In this document: positions 35,107-44,165 of the stretch, one piece after another
Numbering within the stretch: position 1 is the stretch's first letter
Layout: each line of letters opens with the position of its first letter
From: Anaerovorax odorimutans DSM 5092
GTDB lineage: Bacteria; Bacillota; Clostridia; Peptostreptococcales; Anaerovoracaceae
Assembly: GCF_000426305.1 (NCBI RefSeq)
Contig: NZ_AUFC01000008.1
Coordinates: forward strand, 1 to 64,000
Direction of reading: 5' to 3'
DNA: 64,000 bases
Made by a program: the position numbers and the translations under genes
Notes under the pieces: generated by a model
The model's database searches: none
What the model was told of the DNA's origin: nothing
The model's input: only the letters and a program-made list of their open reading frames with translations

Positions 35107-37299
35107 TTAATACTTACTATCAGAAAGCTCCTCATTTATAACATCTAAATTTAACTCACTATCTTGTTTATTGTTAATTATACTGTTAGAATTTTTAAAT
35201 TTAAATTCTCCTACCATTTGTTTAAGCATTAGTGCCTGACCTGACAATTCTTCACTTGCTGCTGCGCTTTCCTCAGCAGTAGCTGAATTAGTTTGAACAA
35301 CAGCTGAAATCTGATCAACACCCTGAGTAACCTGCGAAATAGCTACAGCTTGTGAACTAGATGCATTGGCAATCTCATTAATAAGTACAATTACTTTTTC
35401 AGCACCATCCACAACTGTCAGCATAGACTGCGCAGTTTCACTGGCAATCTTTGTACCATTTTCCACTGCAGTTACTGTTTCTTCAATCAATACTGTAGTG
35501 TTGCGCGCGGCTTCAGCTGATTTACTTGCAAGATTACGAACTTCTTCAGCAACAACAGCAAAACCCTTACCTGCTGTTCCGGCCCTTGCAGCTTCAACAG
35601 CTGCATTTAATGCAAGAATATTTGTTTGAAAAGCAATATCATCTATAGTTCTAATAATTCTTCCTATTTCATTTGATTTATTGCTGATTTCTGATATAGC
35701 GACAATCATCTCATCCATTTGTTTATTACTTTCATTTATTTTATTACCTGACTGGGCAGTAGCTTCTGCCGCATTCTTAGCATTTTCTGCATTCTGCTGA
35801 ACCTGCTCTGAAATTTCTGTAATTGTTGCAGATAATTCCTCCAAAGAACTTGCTTGCTCTGTAGCCCCTTGACTCAATGCTTGAGCACCTGCAGAAACTT
35901 GCTCTGAACCAATAGAAACCTGATCTGAGGAAGTATTAATATCACCCATAACATTATTTAAATTACCTATAATGTTCTTCATAGATTTTTCGATCTCAGC
36001 CAAATCTCCCACATAATGAGCTGACGTTTCCACATCCAAATTTTTGTTGGCAATGTTATTAAGAACATGAGAAATATCTTGTATAATGGTTTTCAGTATC
36101 CTTACAGTATTGTCAAAAGTATTGGTTAATACACCAATTTCATCTTTAGAGTCTGAATTTAAATGTATATCAAAATTACCATTTGAAATTTCTTTTGCCG
36201 CCATTACTACAGTTTGTATCGGATTAAGCATTTTTTTAAGTATTATAAGAGTTGCAATTACAATAACTATAAGAGCCAGAATAGATATAATAATAAGCCA
36301 AATGGTTGTCTTAGTTGCAGCTTTATTCATATCCTTACTGTCCACTGCAGTTAATGTCCACCAATTAGAATTTCCTGCCTCTATTGGATTATAAAAGCAT
36401 GTAACTTTTTTACCATCAGCAACAGTTGTTTCCCTTGCAAATTTCTCACCTTTTTCAAAAGAACTTGTTACTTGATCTAGTTCGCCTTTATCAGCATAAA
36501 CAGAAGACATATTCTTTCCTACATTGCCAAAATCATTGCTGTCATATATAATCATGCCCCTATCATTAAATAATTTAGCATACATACTTGGATATTCTTC
36601 ATTTGTTGAATCCAATTTAGAAAAATTCTCTAAATTAAAATCAGCAACAATAATACCTTTTACTTCATTATTATGTATTATGGGTGTTGCAACTGATATA
36701 ATCATTTGTCCATCGTATTCAAACGGATCTGTAAAAATCATATCCTTTTCTTCCACAGCCATTTTATAATAATCCTCTTTTGAATATTGAGAATATACAT
36801 CAAATGGTTTAACTACACCATCACTGTCCGTCTTAGATATAAAAAAGGCATAACTTTCAATATTTTTATCAAATTTATAAGGTTCAAACATTACTCCCAT
36901 ACCATTAATCCCGGGATTATTTACAGCTATATTTCTAGCCGTTGCAGTAATATACTTTTCTGTATCATAATTTACAGAATTTATTGGTATATTATAAACA
37001 GAACTGGCACTTTCACCTAATTCTTGTCCTGATGCCTGCATTTCTTCCAATAAATTATATTGTTTCTCAAGATAAGTTGATATATCCAATGTAGCAGATT
37101 CTGTAGTATCTATTGTTTGTTGAACCTGTAAACCATTAGATTTAGACATACTGTTAAATTCTCCTGATATACTTTTTTCCATGTTTTTCCCAGTATATGT
37201 AATGCTAAATCCTATTAATATTATAAAAATTATTATTAATAAAGATGATATTAGTATTGCTGTTTTTGTAGCCAGTTTCATATTTTTTAATAATTTCAT
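35107..37299 (-). CDS. Methyl-accepting chemotaxis protein with double-Cache sensor
   Basis: A 730-residue transmembrane chemoreceptor. Membrane segments are at about 13-35 and 340-362. The outer region between them has double-Cache features, with [19 protein letters not shown] and [20 protein letters not shown], and probably binds a small organic ligand. A HAMP domain follows (about 363-415), then the signalling hairpin with tip [17 protein letters not shown]. The start is ATG 37299 behind AAAGGAA; a longer frame to 37326 lacks a ribosome site. A sigma-D-like promoter lies about 200 nt upstream, as for many motility genes. No che or flagellar genes are in the window. Confidence 0.95.
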   Translation of the reverse strand: MKLLKNMKLATKTAILISSLLIIIFIILIGFSITYTGKNMEKSISGEFNSMSKSNGLQVQQTIDTTESATLDISTYLEKQYNLLEEMQASGQELGESASSVYNIPINSVNYDTEKYITATARNIAVNNPGINGMGVMFEPYKFDKNIESYAFFISKTDSDGVVKPFDVYSQYSKEDYYKMAVEEKDMIFTDPFEYDGQMIISVATPIIHNNEVKGIIVADFNLENFSKLDSTNEEYPSMYAKLFNDRGMIIYDSNDFGNVGKNMSSVYADKGELDQVTSSFEKGEKFARETTVADGKKVTCFYNPIEAGNSNWWTLTAVDSKDMNKAATKTTIWLIIISILALIVIVIATLIILKKMLNPIQTVVMAAKEISNGNFDIHLNSDSKDEIGVLTNTFDNTVRILKTIIQDISHVLNNIANKNLDVETSAHYVGDLAEIEKSMKNIIGNLNNVMGDINTSSDQVSIGSEQVSAGAQALSQGATEQASSLEELSATITEISEQVQQNAENAKNAAEATAQSGNKINESNKQMDEMIVAISEISNKSNEIGRIIRTIDDIAFQTNILALNAAVEAARAGTAGKGFAVVAEEVRNLASKSAEAARNTTVLIEETVTAVENGTKIASETAQSMLTVVDGAEKVIVLINEIANASSSQAVAISQVTQGVDQISAVVQTNSATAEESAAASEELSGQALMLKQMVGEFKFKNSNSIINNKQDSELNLDVINEELSDSKY

Positions 37300-37812
37300 A
37301 TATATTCCTTTCTTTCCCTTAAACAATTACCTTTTTACACACTATTTTATACAGATAATTATTTAACACACATTAAAAACGATTGTAAATATAATATCTA
37401 ATACCTTCTAAACCCTTCCCTTTTATTAATATTAAAAAGATTCTTGGCCTCCCTTTCCGTATTAATTTGCTCTTTTTTATTTATTTTTTTGTTATGACAT
37501 ATATCGACATTTTTCTTATAATTCTTAATATCTTTTTATAATTTATTTTTATTTATATATCCATGTGTAATGACAAGTATCAAGACATATATCATATATA
37601 CATTATAATAGTCGACTTATATTCAGGTTTCTTAACGTTTTTGCTCACTCCAATTATTTCCAAAATTTATCATTAAACCTATATATATAAATTTTTTAAT
37701 AATTGTAATAATACGAATTTTTAGAATACAAGTGCATTTATCTGAATTTTATGTTAAACTATAAATATAAAAATTTTTTAAGTTACAGGAGAATATTGGA
37801 GGTCTTTTATTT
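37300..37812. other. AT-rich gap between divergent chemoreceptor and small membrane protein genes
   Basis: About 510 bp with no credible reading frame or structured RNA. It holds the chemoreceptor leader and promoter on the minus strand and, at its right end, the promoter and ribosome site for the 37813 gene. I saw no c-di-GMP riboswitch, which often precedes such receptors. Confidence 0.6.
37501..37527 (-). promoter_or_regulatory. Sigma-D (sigma-28)-like promoter for the chemoreceptor
   Basis: On the minus strand TAAG (37524-37527), 15 bp, then GTCGATAT (37501-37508). Consensus is TAAA-N15-GCCGATAT, so two positions differ. The transcript would have a leader of about 195 nt. Confidence 0.45.
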
Positions 37813-38211
37813 ATGAGTAGAAATAAATCTGTTTTACTTATATTAATTGCTGTTATCGTTTATTTATTACTCCCTAACACTCCTACTGGAATTTACGGGA
37901 AAACGATAATTTTAAGGATTGCTGCTTTTACGCTGTTTTTTATGCTTATATATTCAGTTATTACTTTAAATATTTTAAAAAAAGCACTTAACAGATTAAT
38001 AGAAAATATTACAGACGAAAATGTATCATCTGCTGTAAATCTTTTAAGAATTACTTTCGATGTAAAAAGAATGTTTGGATCAGAAACTTTAAAATCTATT
38101 TATAATCAAGTAAATCACTCTAAAAATATTACTTCTAAATCAAAACAAGATATGTATGAAGCAATCAGAAGAAAAAAAATAGATATACCTCTACCTGCAA
38201 AAGGTAAATAA
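37813..38211 (+). CDS. Small membrane protein of unknown function
   Basis: A 132-residue protein with two hydrophobic segments (about 6-21 and 31-52) separated by a short NTPTGIYGK loop, then a charged cytoplasmic tail of about 75 residues containing VSSAVNLLRITFDVKRMFGSETLKS. The tail is likely helical. No catalytic motif or named domain is recognised. GGAGG lies 10 nt before the ATG, and the codon use is like the neighbours, so it looks like a real gene. It stands alone; a long imperfect inverted repeat at 38236-38290 may end its transcript. Confidence 0.6.
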   Translation: MSRNKSVLLILIAVIVYLLLPNTPTGIYGKTIILRIAAFTLFFMLIYSVITLNILKKALNRLIENITDENVSSAVNLLRITFDVKRMFGSETLKSIYNQVNHSKNITSKSKQDMYEAIRRKKIDIPLPAKGK

Positions 38212-38318
38212 ATAAGATTGCTTATAAAAAACTCTGATAATAAACTAATAGCCCTTATAACTTATCATCATGATGACTATCAGTTTATTAAAAATATGCT
38301 AAAATTGTATTTTTTTAT

Positions 38319-39359
38319 TTAATTAATAGGGAAAGTCACTCTCCAATTTCCCTCAGTTAATAAATTACTTGTAACAAATGTTCCGTAAAGAGAATATTTG
38401 TCGATTTCTAACGGTGAAACATCAAAAACATGCTCATTGTAATCTACTCTTTCACCATTATTTGTATTTTCTATAAAATTAAAGCTATAAGCACTTTCAA
38501 TAATATTTTCATTTTCATCTCTTAAATAAAAATATCCATGATTATCATTATTTAAAGCATCAATAACTGATGTTTGAACATGAAGCATATTATTTACAAA
38601 TCCAATACCTGTAAAATCAATTCCCTTAACAGGAAAATCCATAGAAGCAGAAGAAACAATTGCATTATTTGTTTCTGTATTACTGCCAACATACTCACCA
38701 TATTTTTCACCACCACCACCTATTAATGAAACTTCCTTAGAATTACTTTCTTTAATATCTGATAAATCCATCCTAACTGGAATATGGTTATATTCGTGTT
38801 TACCGCTGATAAACTTATTAACAGAAAAAGTTATTTTATTACCGGTAATTCTTTTATTATCACATTCTGTTATTGAAATGAGAAAAGTGGCTGTTTTAGA
38901 AGCTTCATCAAATCCTACTTTCTTGCAAGTTGCCATAGTGTCAAAGGGACAATGAATATAATAACTATCAAAAAGATCTGTAGTCTCATCCACACGATTT
39001 TCTCTTAAATCTTGCAATGCTATATAAATTTCAGCAGTGCTATCATGAATATACGTGGATATAACTTCCATTTTTATTCCATTATCTTCACAGGATTCTT
39101 GTACAGGCATAAAAAACTGTGCACTCATTGGAGAGATTTGATAAATTAATTCATAAAATGCAGGTACATTATATGCAATTATAGGCGTTGTTGTAAAAGA
39201 ACAAATAATAAGAACTATAAAAATTATAATCGGTTTAGAAAAAATCATTTTTAATTTACTTCTCTTACATTGATATTTATATTTTGATTTAATTTTATTT
39301 ATAATTTGATTTCCAGGATAAATTTCTTCATTCATACTATAATACTTATCTTTAAACAT
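38319..39359 (-). CDS. DUF4179-type membrane protein, probable anti-sigma factor
   Basis: A 346-residue protein with a short cytoplasmic N-terminus, one membrane helix (about 40-62, IIIFIVLIICSFTTTPIIAY) and a large outer beta-rich domain. The stretch following the helix (NVPAFYELIYQISPMSAQFF, then GIKMEVISTYIHDSTAEIYI) is that of the DUF4179 family. These proteins regularly follow ECF sigma factors and are taken to hold the sigma factor at the membrane. Its start overlaps the sigma gene end by 8 nt; I use the second ATG, 6 nt after AAAGGAGG. The anti-sigma role is inferred from linkage. Confidence 0.8.
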   Translation of the reverse strand: MFKDKYYSMNEEIYPGNQIINKIKSKYKYQCKRSKLKMIFSKPIIIFIVLIICSFTTTPIIAYNVPAFYELIYQISPMSAQFFMPVQESCEDNGIKMEVISTYIHDSTAEIYIALQDLRENRVDETTDLFDSYYIHCPFDTMATCKKVGFDEASKTATFLISITECDNKRITGNKITFSVNKFISGKHEYNHIPVRMDLSDIKESNSKEVSLIGGGGEKYGEYVGSNTETNNAIVSSASMDFPVKGIDFTGIGFVNNMLHVQTSVIDALNNDNHGYFYLRDENENIIESAYSFNFIENTNNGERVDYNEHVFDVSPLEIDKYSLYGTFVTSNLLTEGNWRVTFPIN

Positions 39360-39840
39360 CATAATCCTCCTTTAAAATTTCTTTAAGCTTATATCTTGCA
39401 CGAGTAAGCTGTGTTCTAATTGTAGATGGTTTTTTCTTTAATGTTTTACTTATCTCCTCAATACTTAAATCTTCATAATAAAACAAATGTATTACAGTTC
39501 TATATTTTATTGGTAATTTTTTTAATTCATAATGTAGATTATTTGTCTCTGCCATTTCAAATTTAATATTATCTTCTAAAGGTACCATTTTTTTCATCCA
39601 CGCTGATGACCACATTTTCTTGCAACAATTTGCAGTAACACGAATAAACCAAGCTTTTCTATGCTCTTCTGTTTCAAATATGGGCTTTTTTCTTATATAC
39701 CTAAAAAATACTTCTTGAAAAATGTCATCCGCATTGCTTTTATCTCTTGTATATGAAAAAGCTATTCTATATACCATATTTGCATATACATTAATAACAT
39801 CTTCTAAGCAATCATTAAAAGTAAATGATTGTTTATCCAT
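39352..39840 (-). CDS. ECF-type RNA polymerase sigma factor
   Basis: A 162-residue two-domain sigma factor. Region 2 includes NMVYRIAFSYTRDKSNADDIFQEVFFRYIRKK with the DDIFQEVF signature, and region 4 includes LPIKYRTVIHLFYYEDLSIEEISKTLKKKPSTIRTQLTRARYKLKE in its usual order (abbreviated here by motif: LFYYEDLSIEEIS, STIRTQLTRAR). Regions 1.1 and 3 are lacking, as in all ECF factors. It is paired with the DUF4179 protein and probably autoregulated. The signal is unknown. Confidence 0.93.
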   Translation of the reverse strand: MDKQSFTFNDCLEDVINVYANMVYRIAFSYTRDKSNADDIFQEVFFRYIRKKPIFETEEHRKAWFIRVTANCCKKMWSSAWMKKMVPLEDNIKFEMAETNNLHYELKKLPIKYRTVIHLFYYEDLSIEEISKTLKKKPSTIRTQLTRARYKLKEILKEDYDV

Positions 39841-40033
39841 AACTTAAAACCACCTCCTTCACAATATCCATAATTCAAAAGCCACCTTCTTTACTCTAAA
39901 TACCCTTCAGCTGTTTAAAAAGCTACAAATTTTTTTACTTTTTAATAAATTTATTAAATATCTTCTATTATAAAAAAGATGAAGAATACTTTCTTTGAAT
40001 CTGCCGTTTTTTGAATAGCTATCTTACACAATA

Positions 40034-40110
40034 AAAAATGCCCCCATACATAGGCGGCTAATTAATTTAATAAATCATATTATGTTTCTAACTTTAGCAG
40101 CATTGCTATA
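40034..40110 (-). ncRNA. Possible short leader or small RNA ahead of the ECF sigma gene
   Basis: A promoter with extended -10 TGGTATAAT points to a start near 40110. After about 55 nt, including a small TAGC/GCTA stem, comes GCCGCCTATGTATGGGGGC, which folds (one G-G mismatch) and runs into six T. This has the form of a short terminated transcript or an attenuator for the sigma gene. The evidence is form only. Confidence 0.35.
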
Positions 40111-40136
40111 TTAATCATTATACCAGATATATTACA

Positions 40137-40184
40137 AACCAAAAAAGATATTGACCCATAAGTGAATCAATATCTTTTTTGGTT
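40137..40184 (-). terminator. Terminator after the 40206-42423 symporter operon
   Basis: An 18-bp perfect stem, AACCAAAAAAGATATTGA with TCAATATCTTTTTTGGTT, around a 12-nt loop, 20 nt past the last stop. Confidence 0.85.
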
Positions 40185-40205
40185 AGTATTAAGTGAGAAA
40201 AATGC

Positions 40206-40700
40206 TTAACATTCAAGAATAGAAATGTTTCCATCCATGGAGTCTGCCATTATAAAATAATCTTTATCTTCATCATCTTTACAATGAACTATATAAAACA
40301 ATTTATGAAAATAATCAATACTATCCACTGAAACAATGGGTGTTTGTAAGATTTTCATTTTGCCTATAAAGATTCTAACTACATAATCATGCCCTATACC
40401 ATCTAAATCATCTTTATCCACCTGTGGTGGAACTGCCATTACTTCATCTATTTCGATTTCTTTAAAAGTAGGTTTACCTTTACCTATTGCAGGTCTTGCA
40501 CAAACTAAATCTATATTACACATCATTTGCCTGTTAAATTTTGACATCATACCTTTTTTAAGTTTAACAGAGTAAATCATCATCGCATAAGGATAATATA
40601 ATTTATCCACTTTTTCAATTCTGATATTCTCATCCCTAGTATTTAACATACCTACAATCTGTTCTTCCGAAAAAGTGCGGGAAATGGTTTTTATTAACAT
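40206..40700 (-). CDS. Unknown protein translationally coupled to a sodium symporter
   Basis: A 164-residue soluble protein with no signal peptide or membrane segment. It begins MLIKTISRTFSEEQIVGMLN, has an alternating strand/helix look, and ends FIMADSMDGNISILEC. No known motif is recognised. Its ATG lies inside the end of the symporter gene (7-nt overlap), so it is made together with that transporter and may regulate it or handle its substrate. It is followed by a strong terminator. The function is unknown; the coupling is the only clue. Confidence 0.65.
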   Translation of the reverse strand: MLIKTISRTFSEEQIVGMLNTRDENIRIEKVDKLYYPYAMMIYSVKLKKGMMSKFNRQMMCNIDLVCARPAIGKGKPTFKEIEIDEVMAVPPQVDKDDLDGIGHDYVVRIFIGKMKILQTPIVSVDSIDYFHKLFYIVHCKDDEDKDYFIMADSMDGNISILEC

Positions 40701-42268
40701 GATAAGCTAAAGCCTCTTTCTTTCATGTATTCTGTAGATAAAATATAATTTGATACGGCTCTTCCTTCAGAAACTAAAGTCTTACAATTAGCTTTTTCAA
40801 TTTTTGGAGATATCTTAGCATATTTGCCGGAAGCTTTATCAATTAACGCTATCATTTCTGTTGTAGTTTTCTGCCCAAATTGACTTCCGATATACATAGC
40901 TACTATGCCTGCAACCGCACCTGAGAAGAAAGCAGAATCTCCATATCCCATAGCCGTCATAACAAAGTTTGTTCCACCGCCGAAGATCATTGCTGCACAA
41001 GCGCCTGTAGCATTGGCTTTTTTCCACCAAATAGCGCAGAAATAACAAGGCATAAAAGAACAAGCCATAACTCCAAATGCAAAGATTACCAATTTGAATA
41101 TTCCAGGAGGATTAGCTATCGCTATAATAATCCCTACTACACCTACTGCAAATATCATAATTCTTGACATTACTACAATCTGTTTGTCAGTGGCATCTGG
41201 CTTTAACCATCTCTTATAAAGATCTATTGAAAGAACTGTACCTGTTAACAGTAAAAGTGCTGCAACGGTACTCATAATAGCTGACATTATAGCTGTTAAT
41301 ACGACAGCAGCAATAACACCAGGGAACATCATGAATGCCAATTCAGGAATAACCAGTTCAGGATCTTTAATATTAGGTAGTAAAATAATTCCGCATAAAC
41401 CTAATAAATATGGAGAAAAGATAAATAGTTGATTCCAAACTGTTGCATAAATCAATGTAGTTTTTGCTGCAGATGGGCTTTCCATGGCCATATGCTTAAT
41501 AACTACATGAGGGAGACCAACATAACCTATTAAATAAATCAATACAGCTCCTGCAATAACACTCCATGCCCCTTGATATTGTAAATCTTTGCCCCATACG
41601 CTAAGATAGGTAGGGTCTATAGCTGCAAGTTTTAAATTGAGAGCTGTTAATCCTCCAATTTTTGAAATAGAAAGAACTAATACACCAATTACCGCAGATA
41701 CCATTATAATACCTTGGATAACATCTGTCCAAGCTACTGCGAAATAGCCTCCCACAAATGTATAGAATAAAATAACGCCTACACCAACTATTAATGATGG
41801 TGCTATTGGAAAATTAAATAATATTGAAATTGTCTTTCCTGCTGCTAAAAATTGTGCAAGAATGTATCCACTTAAACCAAAGATACAAATAACTGATGCA
41901 ATTACTTTAACAGGCTTTGCATTATTATAACGTTTTTCCAAATATTCGATCGGCGAAATACAATCAAGCAACTGAGAAAGTCTTCTCATTCTTCTTCCCA
42001 TAACAGCAATATTTACTATACCACCGCCTGCATCACCTACTGCATAGAAAAGTGCAAACCAACCTATTGCATAAGCTAGAGATGGACCACCCATAAACAT
42101 GTATCCGCTCATTGCAGTAGTTTGAAGAGTAAGAGCAGTAATAAAAGGGCCCATGGATCTTCCTCCTAATAAGAAGTCCTCCGATTTTTTAGCTCGTCTC
42201 TGCCAATAAAGTCCAATCCCAATCATTCCAATAAAGTAGCAAATCAATACTATAATTTCAATACGCAT
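40694..42268 (-). CDS. Sodium:solute symporter family permease (PutP/PanF-like)
   Basis: A 524-residue SSF transporter with about 13 membrane segments. It starts MRIEIIVLICYFIGMIGIGL, followed by KKSEDFLLGGRSMGPFITAL, TAMSGYMFMGGPSLAYAIGW and GGYFAVAWTDVIQGIIM, all family signatures. The substrate cannot be told from sequence; pantothenate, proline, carboxylates and others occur in this family. Its ATG overlaps the stop of a 51-residue accessory protein (TAATG), and the 164-residue unknown protein follows, so the three form one operon. Confidence 0.92.
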   Translation of the reverse strand: MRIEIIVLICYFIGMIGIGLYWQRRAKKSEDFLLGGRSMGPFITALTLQTTAMSGYMFMGGPSLAYAIGWFALFYAVGDAGGGIVNIAVMGRRMRRLSQLLDCISPIEYLEKRYNNAKPVKVIASVICIFGLSGYILAQFLAAGKTISILFNFPIAPSLIVGVGVILFYTFVGGYFAVAWTDVIQGIIMVSAVIGVLVLSISKIGGLTALNLKLAAIDPTYLSVWGKDLQYQGAWSVIAGAVLIYLIGYVGLPHVVIKHMAMESPSAAKTTLIYATVWNQLFIFSPYLLGLCGIILLPNIKDPELVIPELAFMMFPGVIAAVVLTAIMSAIMSTVAALLLLTGTVLSIDLYKRWLKPDATDKQIVVMSRIMIFAVGVVGIIIAIANPPGIFKLVIFAFGVMACSFMPCYFCAIWWKKANATGACAAMIFGGGTNFVMTAMGYGDSAFFSGAVAGIVAMYIGSQFGQKTTTEMIALIDKASGKYAKISPKIEKANCKTLVSEGRAVSNYILSTEYMKERGFSLSC

Positions 42269-42423
42269 TAGTGACCTGCACCTCCTTTAGTAAATTTACT
42301 GTCGTCGGTCATCGCATCCTGCTTCGCCATTCTAAAATAAATAATAATAGCTACAGTCATAAAAATTACAGGCCAGCTTAAAAATGCTAAAAAAGAGATA
42401 ATAGGCATTCCAAATATTGTCAT
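42268..42423 (-). CDS. Symporter small accessory membrane protein (51 residues)
   Basis: A short frame from ATG 42423 (AAAGGAG upstream) to TAA 42268. It begins MTIFGMPIISFLAFLSWPV and has a single membrane segment (about residues 7-30), then a charged tail with AKQDAMTDD. Tiny one-helix proteins placed just before SSF symporters are known as symporter small accessory proteins; they are thought to be subunits. The stop and the symporter start share a base (TAATG), a strong sign of stoichiometric production. Confidence 0.75.
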   Translation of the reverse strand: MTIFGMPIISFLAFLSWPVIFMTVAIIIYFRMAKQDAMTDDSKFTKGGAGH

Positions 42424-42587
42424 TTTTTTCTCCTTTCTTTAAGTATTTGCTTAACATTAAATAAATCAATATCAAATTATGATAATATTAAAAGAATTCT
42501 GAATATTTTGCAATATATTTGATTAATATTTTAGCTTTTTTTATACTAATCTTAAGGTTATTTTAATAAGAAGACTTCAAATTATTA

Positions 42588-44057
42588 TTATTGACATTCT
42601 TTATTATAAGTATTCATATATTCTAATATTTTTACCCTTACTTTATGATCATTGGGAAATGTTAAGCTTCCAACAATAAAGATTACAGCATTGCAAATCA
42701 ATGCCGTAACAGCACAGTAACCAATATTTAAATCTGTAAATATGGCTAATGCAATAAGAAATAAAACTCCCGTCAAAACACCGCTGAAAGCAGCGCCAGC
42801 ATTTGATTTTTTCCAGAATAATGCTCCTATTACAGGAACAAAAACTTGTGCAGTACCACCCATTGCAATTGTTCCCGTATTAATTATTAATTCTGAACTT
42901 TGAAGTAACAAAAGATAAGCTATTGCAGATATAATTAAAACAGCCCATTTACCTACTTGGACCAAGTTTTTTTCACCTGCATTTTTATTTATATACCTTT
43001 TATGAAAATCTAAAGTATAAATAGCTGAAACAGCATGGATTTGAGAATTTGCAGTAGATAAAGCAGCAGAAGCAATTCCGCAGAATATTAAAGTACTTAA
43101 AATCGGCTTTCCGTATTGCACTAACATAACAGGAATAATTGTATCTGTTCTTTTAACATCCGGTTCTAATATAATACCTGCACTGCCTGCCAAGAGAGTA
43201 CCAAAACATTGAATAGATGCAATACATATTAACAAAGGAATAATGTTAAAGGTCTCTTTTTTCTCCACAGCATAAGATCTAATCCAAAGCTGCGGTCCCA
43301 TCAATGCTCCTATTGGTATAACAATAAATAAACTTATCCAAAGAGGTGCACCTGCATTTCCCTTTGGTCCTGGCAGTATTATATTTTTTTCATCTAATGC
43401 AACAATAGTTTCAAATACGGTTTTTATACCACCAGCCTTTTCTATGAAGAAAAGCCCAACTGTAATCATAGAAAGAATTAAAAATAATCCATAAAAAACA
43501 TCCGTAAGAGCTACAGCACGAAGACCTCCTGACCAAAGATATATAATAATTATCAAATAAAAGACAAGCCCGCATATTCGCCACGGAATAGCGCCATTTG
43601 TTGCAATTTCAATTAGATATGCCCCTCCTGCCAACTGAATCTGTAAATAAGGTATAGTAAAAGTTACCATAATTATAGTAATTAAATAATTTAAACTTCT
43701 GCTTTGAAAAATATCATCAAAAAAATCAGTTGGTGTTATATAACCATATTTTTTACCGTAAAACCACAAGCGTTTTCCCACCAGCATAAACAAAATTCCA
43801 AATAACATATCCCATGCTATGGCAGTCATATATATAGGTCCCATCTCATAAAAATATGCACTCGAACCTAAAAAAGCAAATACGCTCATCCAAGTAGCAT
43901 ATACAGTAAAAAAAACCATACCTGTAGGCATTTTCCTACTCTGTAAAAAAAAGTCTTCTGTTGTAGGCACAGATTTATTTCTAGCCACCTCTGCTAAAAT
44001 TAAAGGAACTAATACAAATATGAAAATAATCATCAATACTAACGTAGATGCATACAT
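42588..44057 (-). CDS. Sodium:solute symporter family permease (YhjB-like)
   Basis: A 489-residue SSF transporter, about 13 membrane segments. Signatures include TTEDFFLQSRKMPTG, ATWMSVFAFLGSSAYFY, YITPTDFFDDIFQSRSLNYL and WSGGLRAVALTDVFYG. It resembles the B. subtilis YhjB group, which is usually partnered by a DUF3311 small protein; a DUF3311-like gene lies at 46628-46864, beyond the two-component genes. GGAGG is 10 nt before the ATG. It is divergent from the sensor kinase gene and shares a palindromic intergenic region with it, so regulation by that system is likely. The substrate is unknown. Confidence 0.9.
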   Translation of the reverse strand: MYASTLVLMIIFIFVLVPLILAEVARNKSVPTTEDFFLQSRKMPTGMVFFTVYATWMSVFAFLGSSAYFYEMGPIYMTAIAWDMLFGILFMLVGKRLWFYGKKYGYITPTDFFDDIFQSRSLNYLITIIMVTFTIPYLQIQLAGGAYLIEIATNGAIPWRICGLVFYLIIIIYLWSGGLRAVALTDVFYGLFLILSMITVGLFFIEKAGGIKTVFETIVALDEKNIILPGPKGNAGAPLWISLFIVIPIGALMGPQLWIRSYAVEKKETFNIIPLLICIASIQCFGTLLAGSAGIILEPDVKRTDTIIPVMLVQYGKPILSTLIFCGIASAALSTANSQIHAVSAIYTLDFHKRYINKNAGEKNLVQVGKWAVLIISAIAYLLLLQSSELIINTGTIAMGGTAQVFVPVIGALFWKKSNAGAAFSGVLTGVLFLIALAIFTDLNIGYCAVTALICNAVIFIVGSLTFPNDHKVRVKILEYMNTYNKECQ

Positions 44058-44087
44058 TTATATTCTTCCTCCAATTTAAATAATATC

Positions 44088-44123
44088 ACTTTATTATATC
44101 ATTATTTTACTTTATAATAAAGT
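44088..44123. promoter_or_regulatory. Inverted repeats between symporter and two-component genes
   Basis: ACTTTATTATA at 44088-44098 is the inverse of TATAATAAAGT within the perfect palindrome ACTTTATAATAAAGT (44109-44123). The palindrome also covers a plausible -10 (TATAAT). Its position in the divergent promoter region makes it a candidate operator; the binding protein is not known. Confidence 0.4.
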
Positions 44124-44165
44124 AAGTTACTTAGTCATGATAATTATAGATTGGAGGTTAATAAG

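Larger units (their letters stand above)
39841..40205. other. Gap upstream of the ECF sigma gene
   Basis: About 365 bp without a gene-length frame. It holds the terminator of the 40206 gene (40137-40184), an extended -10 promoter (TGGTATAAT, minus strand, 40117-40125) and a short hairpin with a T-run (40034-40058). The remainder up to the sigma gene is AT-rich with no clear motif beyond the ribosome site. Confidence 0.6.

Noticed and set aside
37300-37812. c-di-GMP riboswitch in the chemoreceptor leader
   Set aside because: No GEMM-type core sequences were seen on either strand, although such riboswitches often precede chemoreceptor genes.
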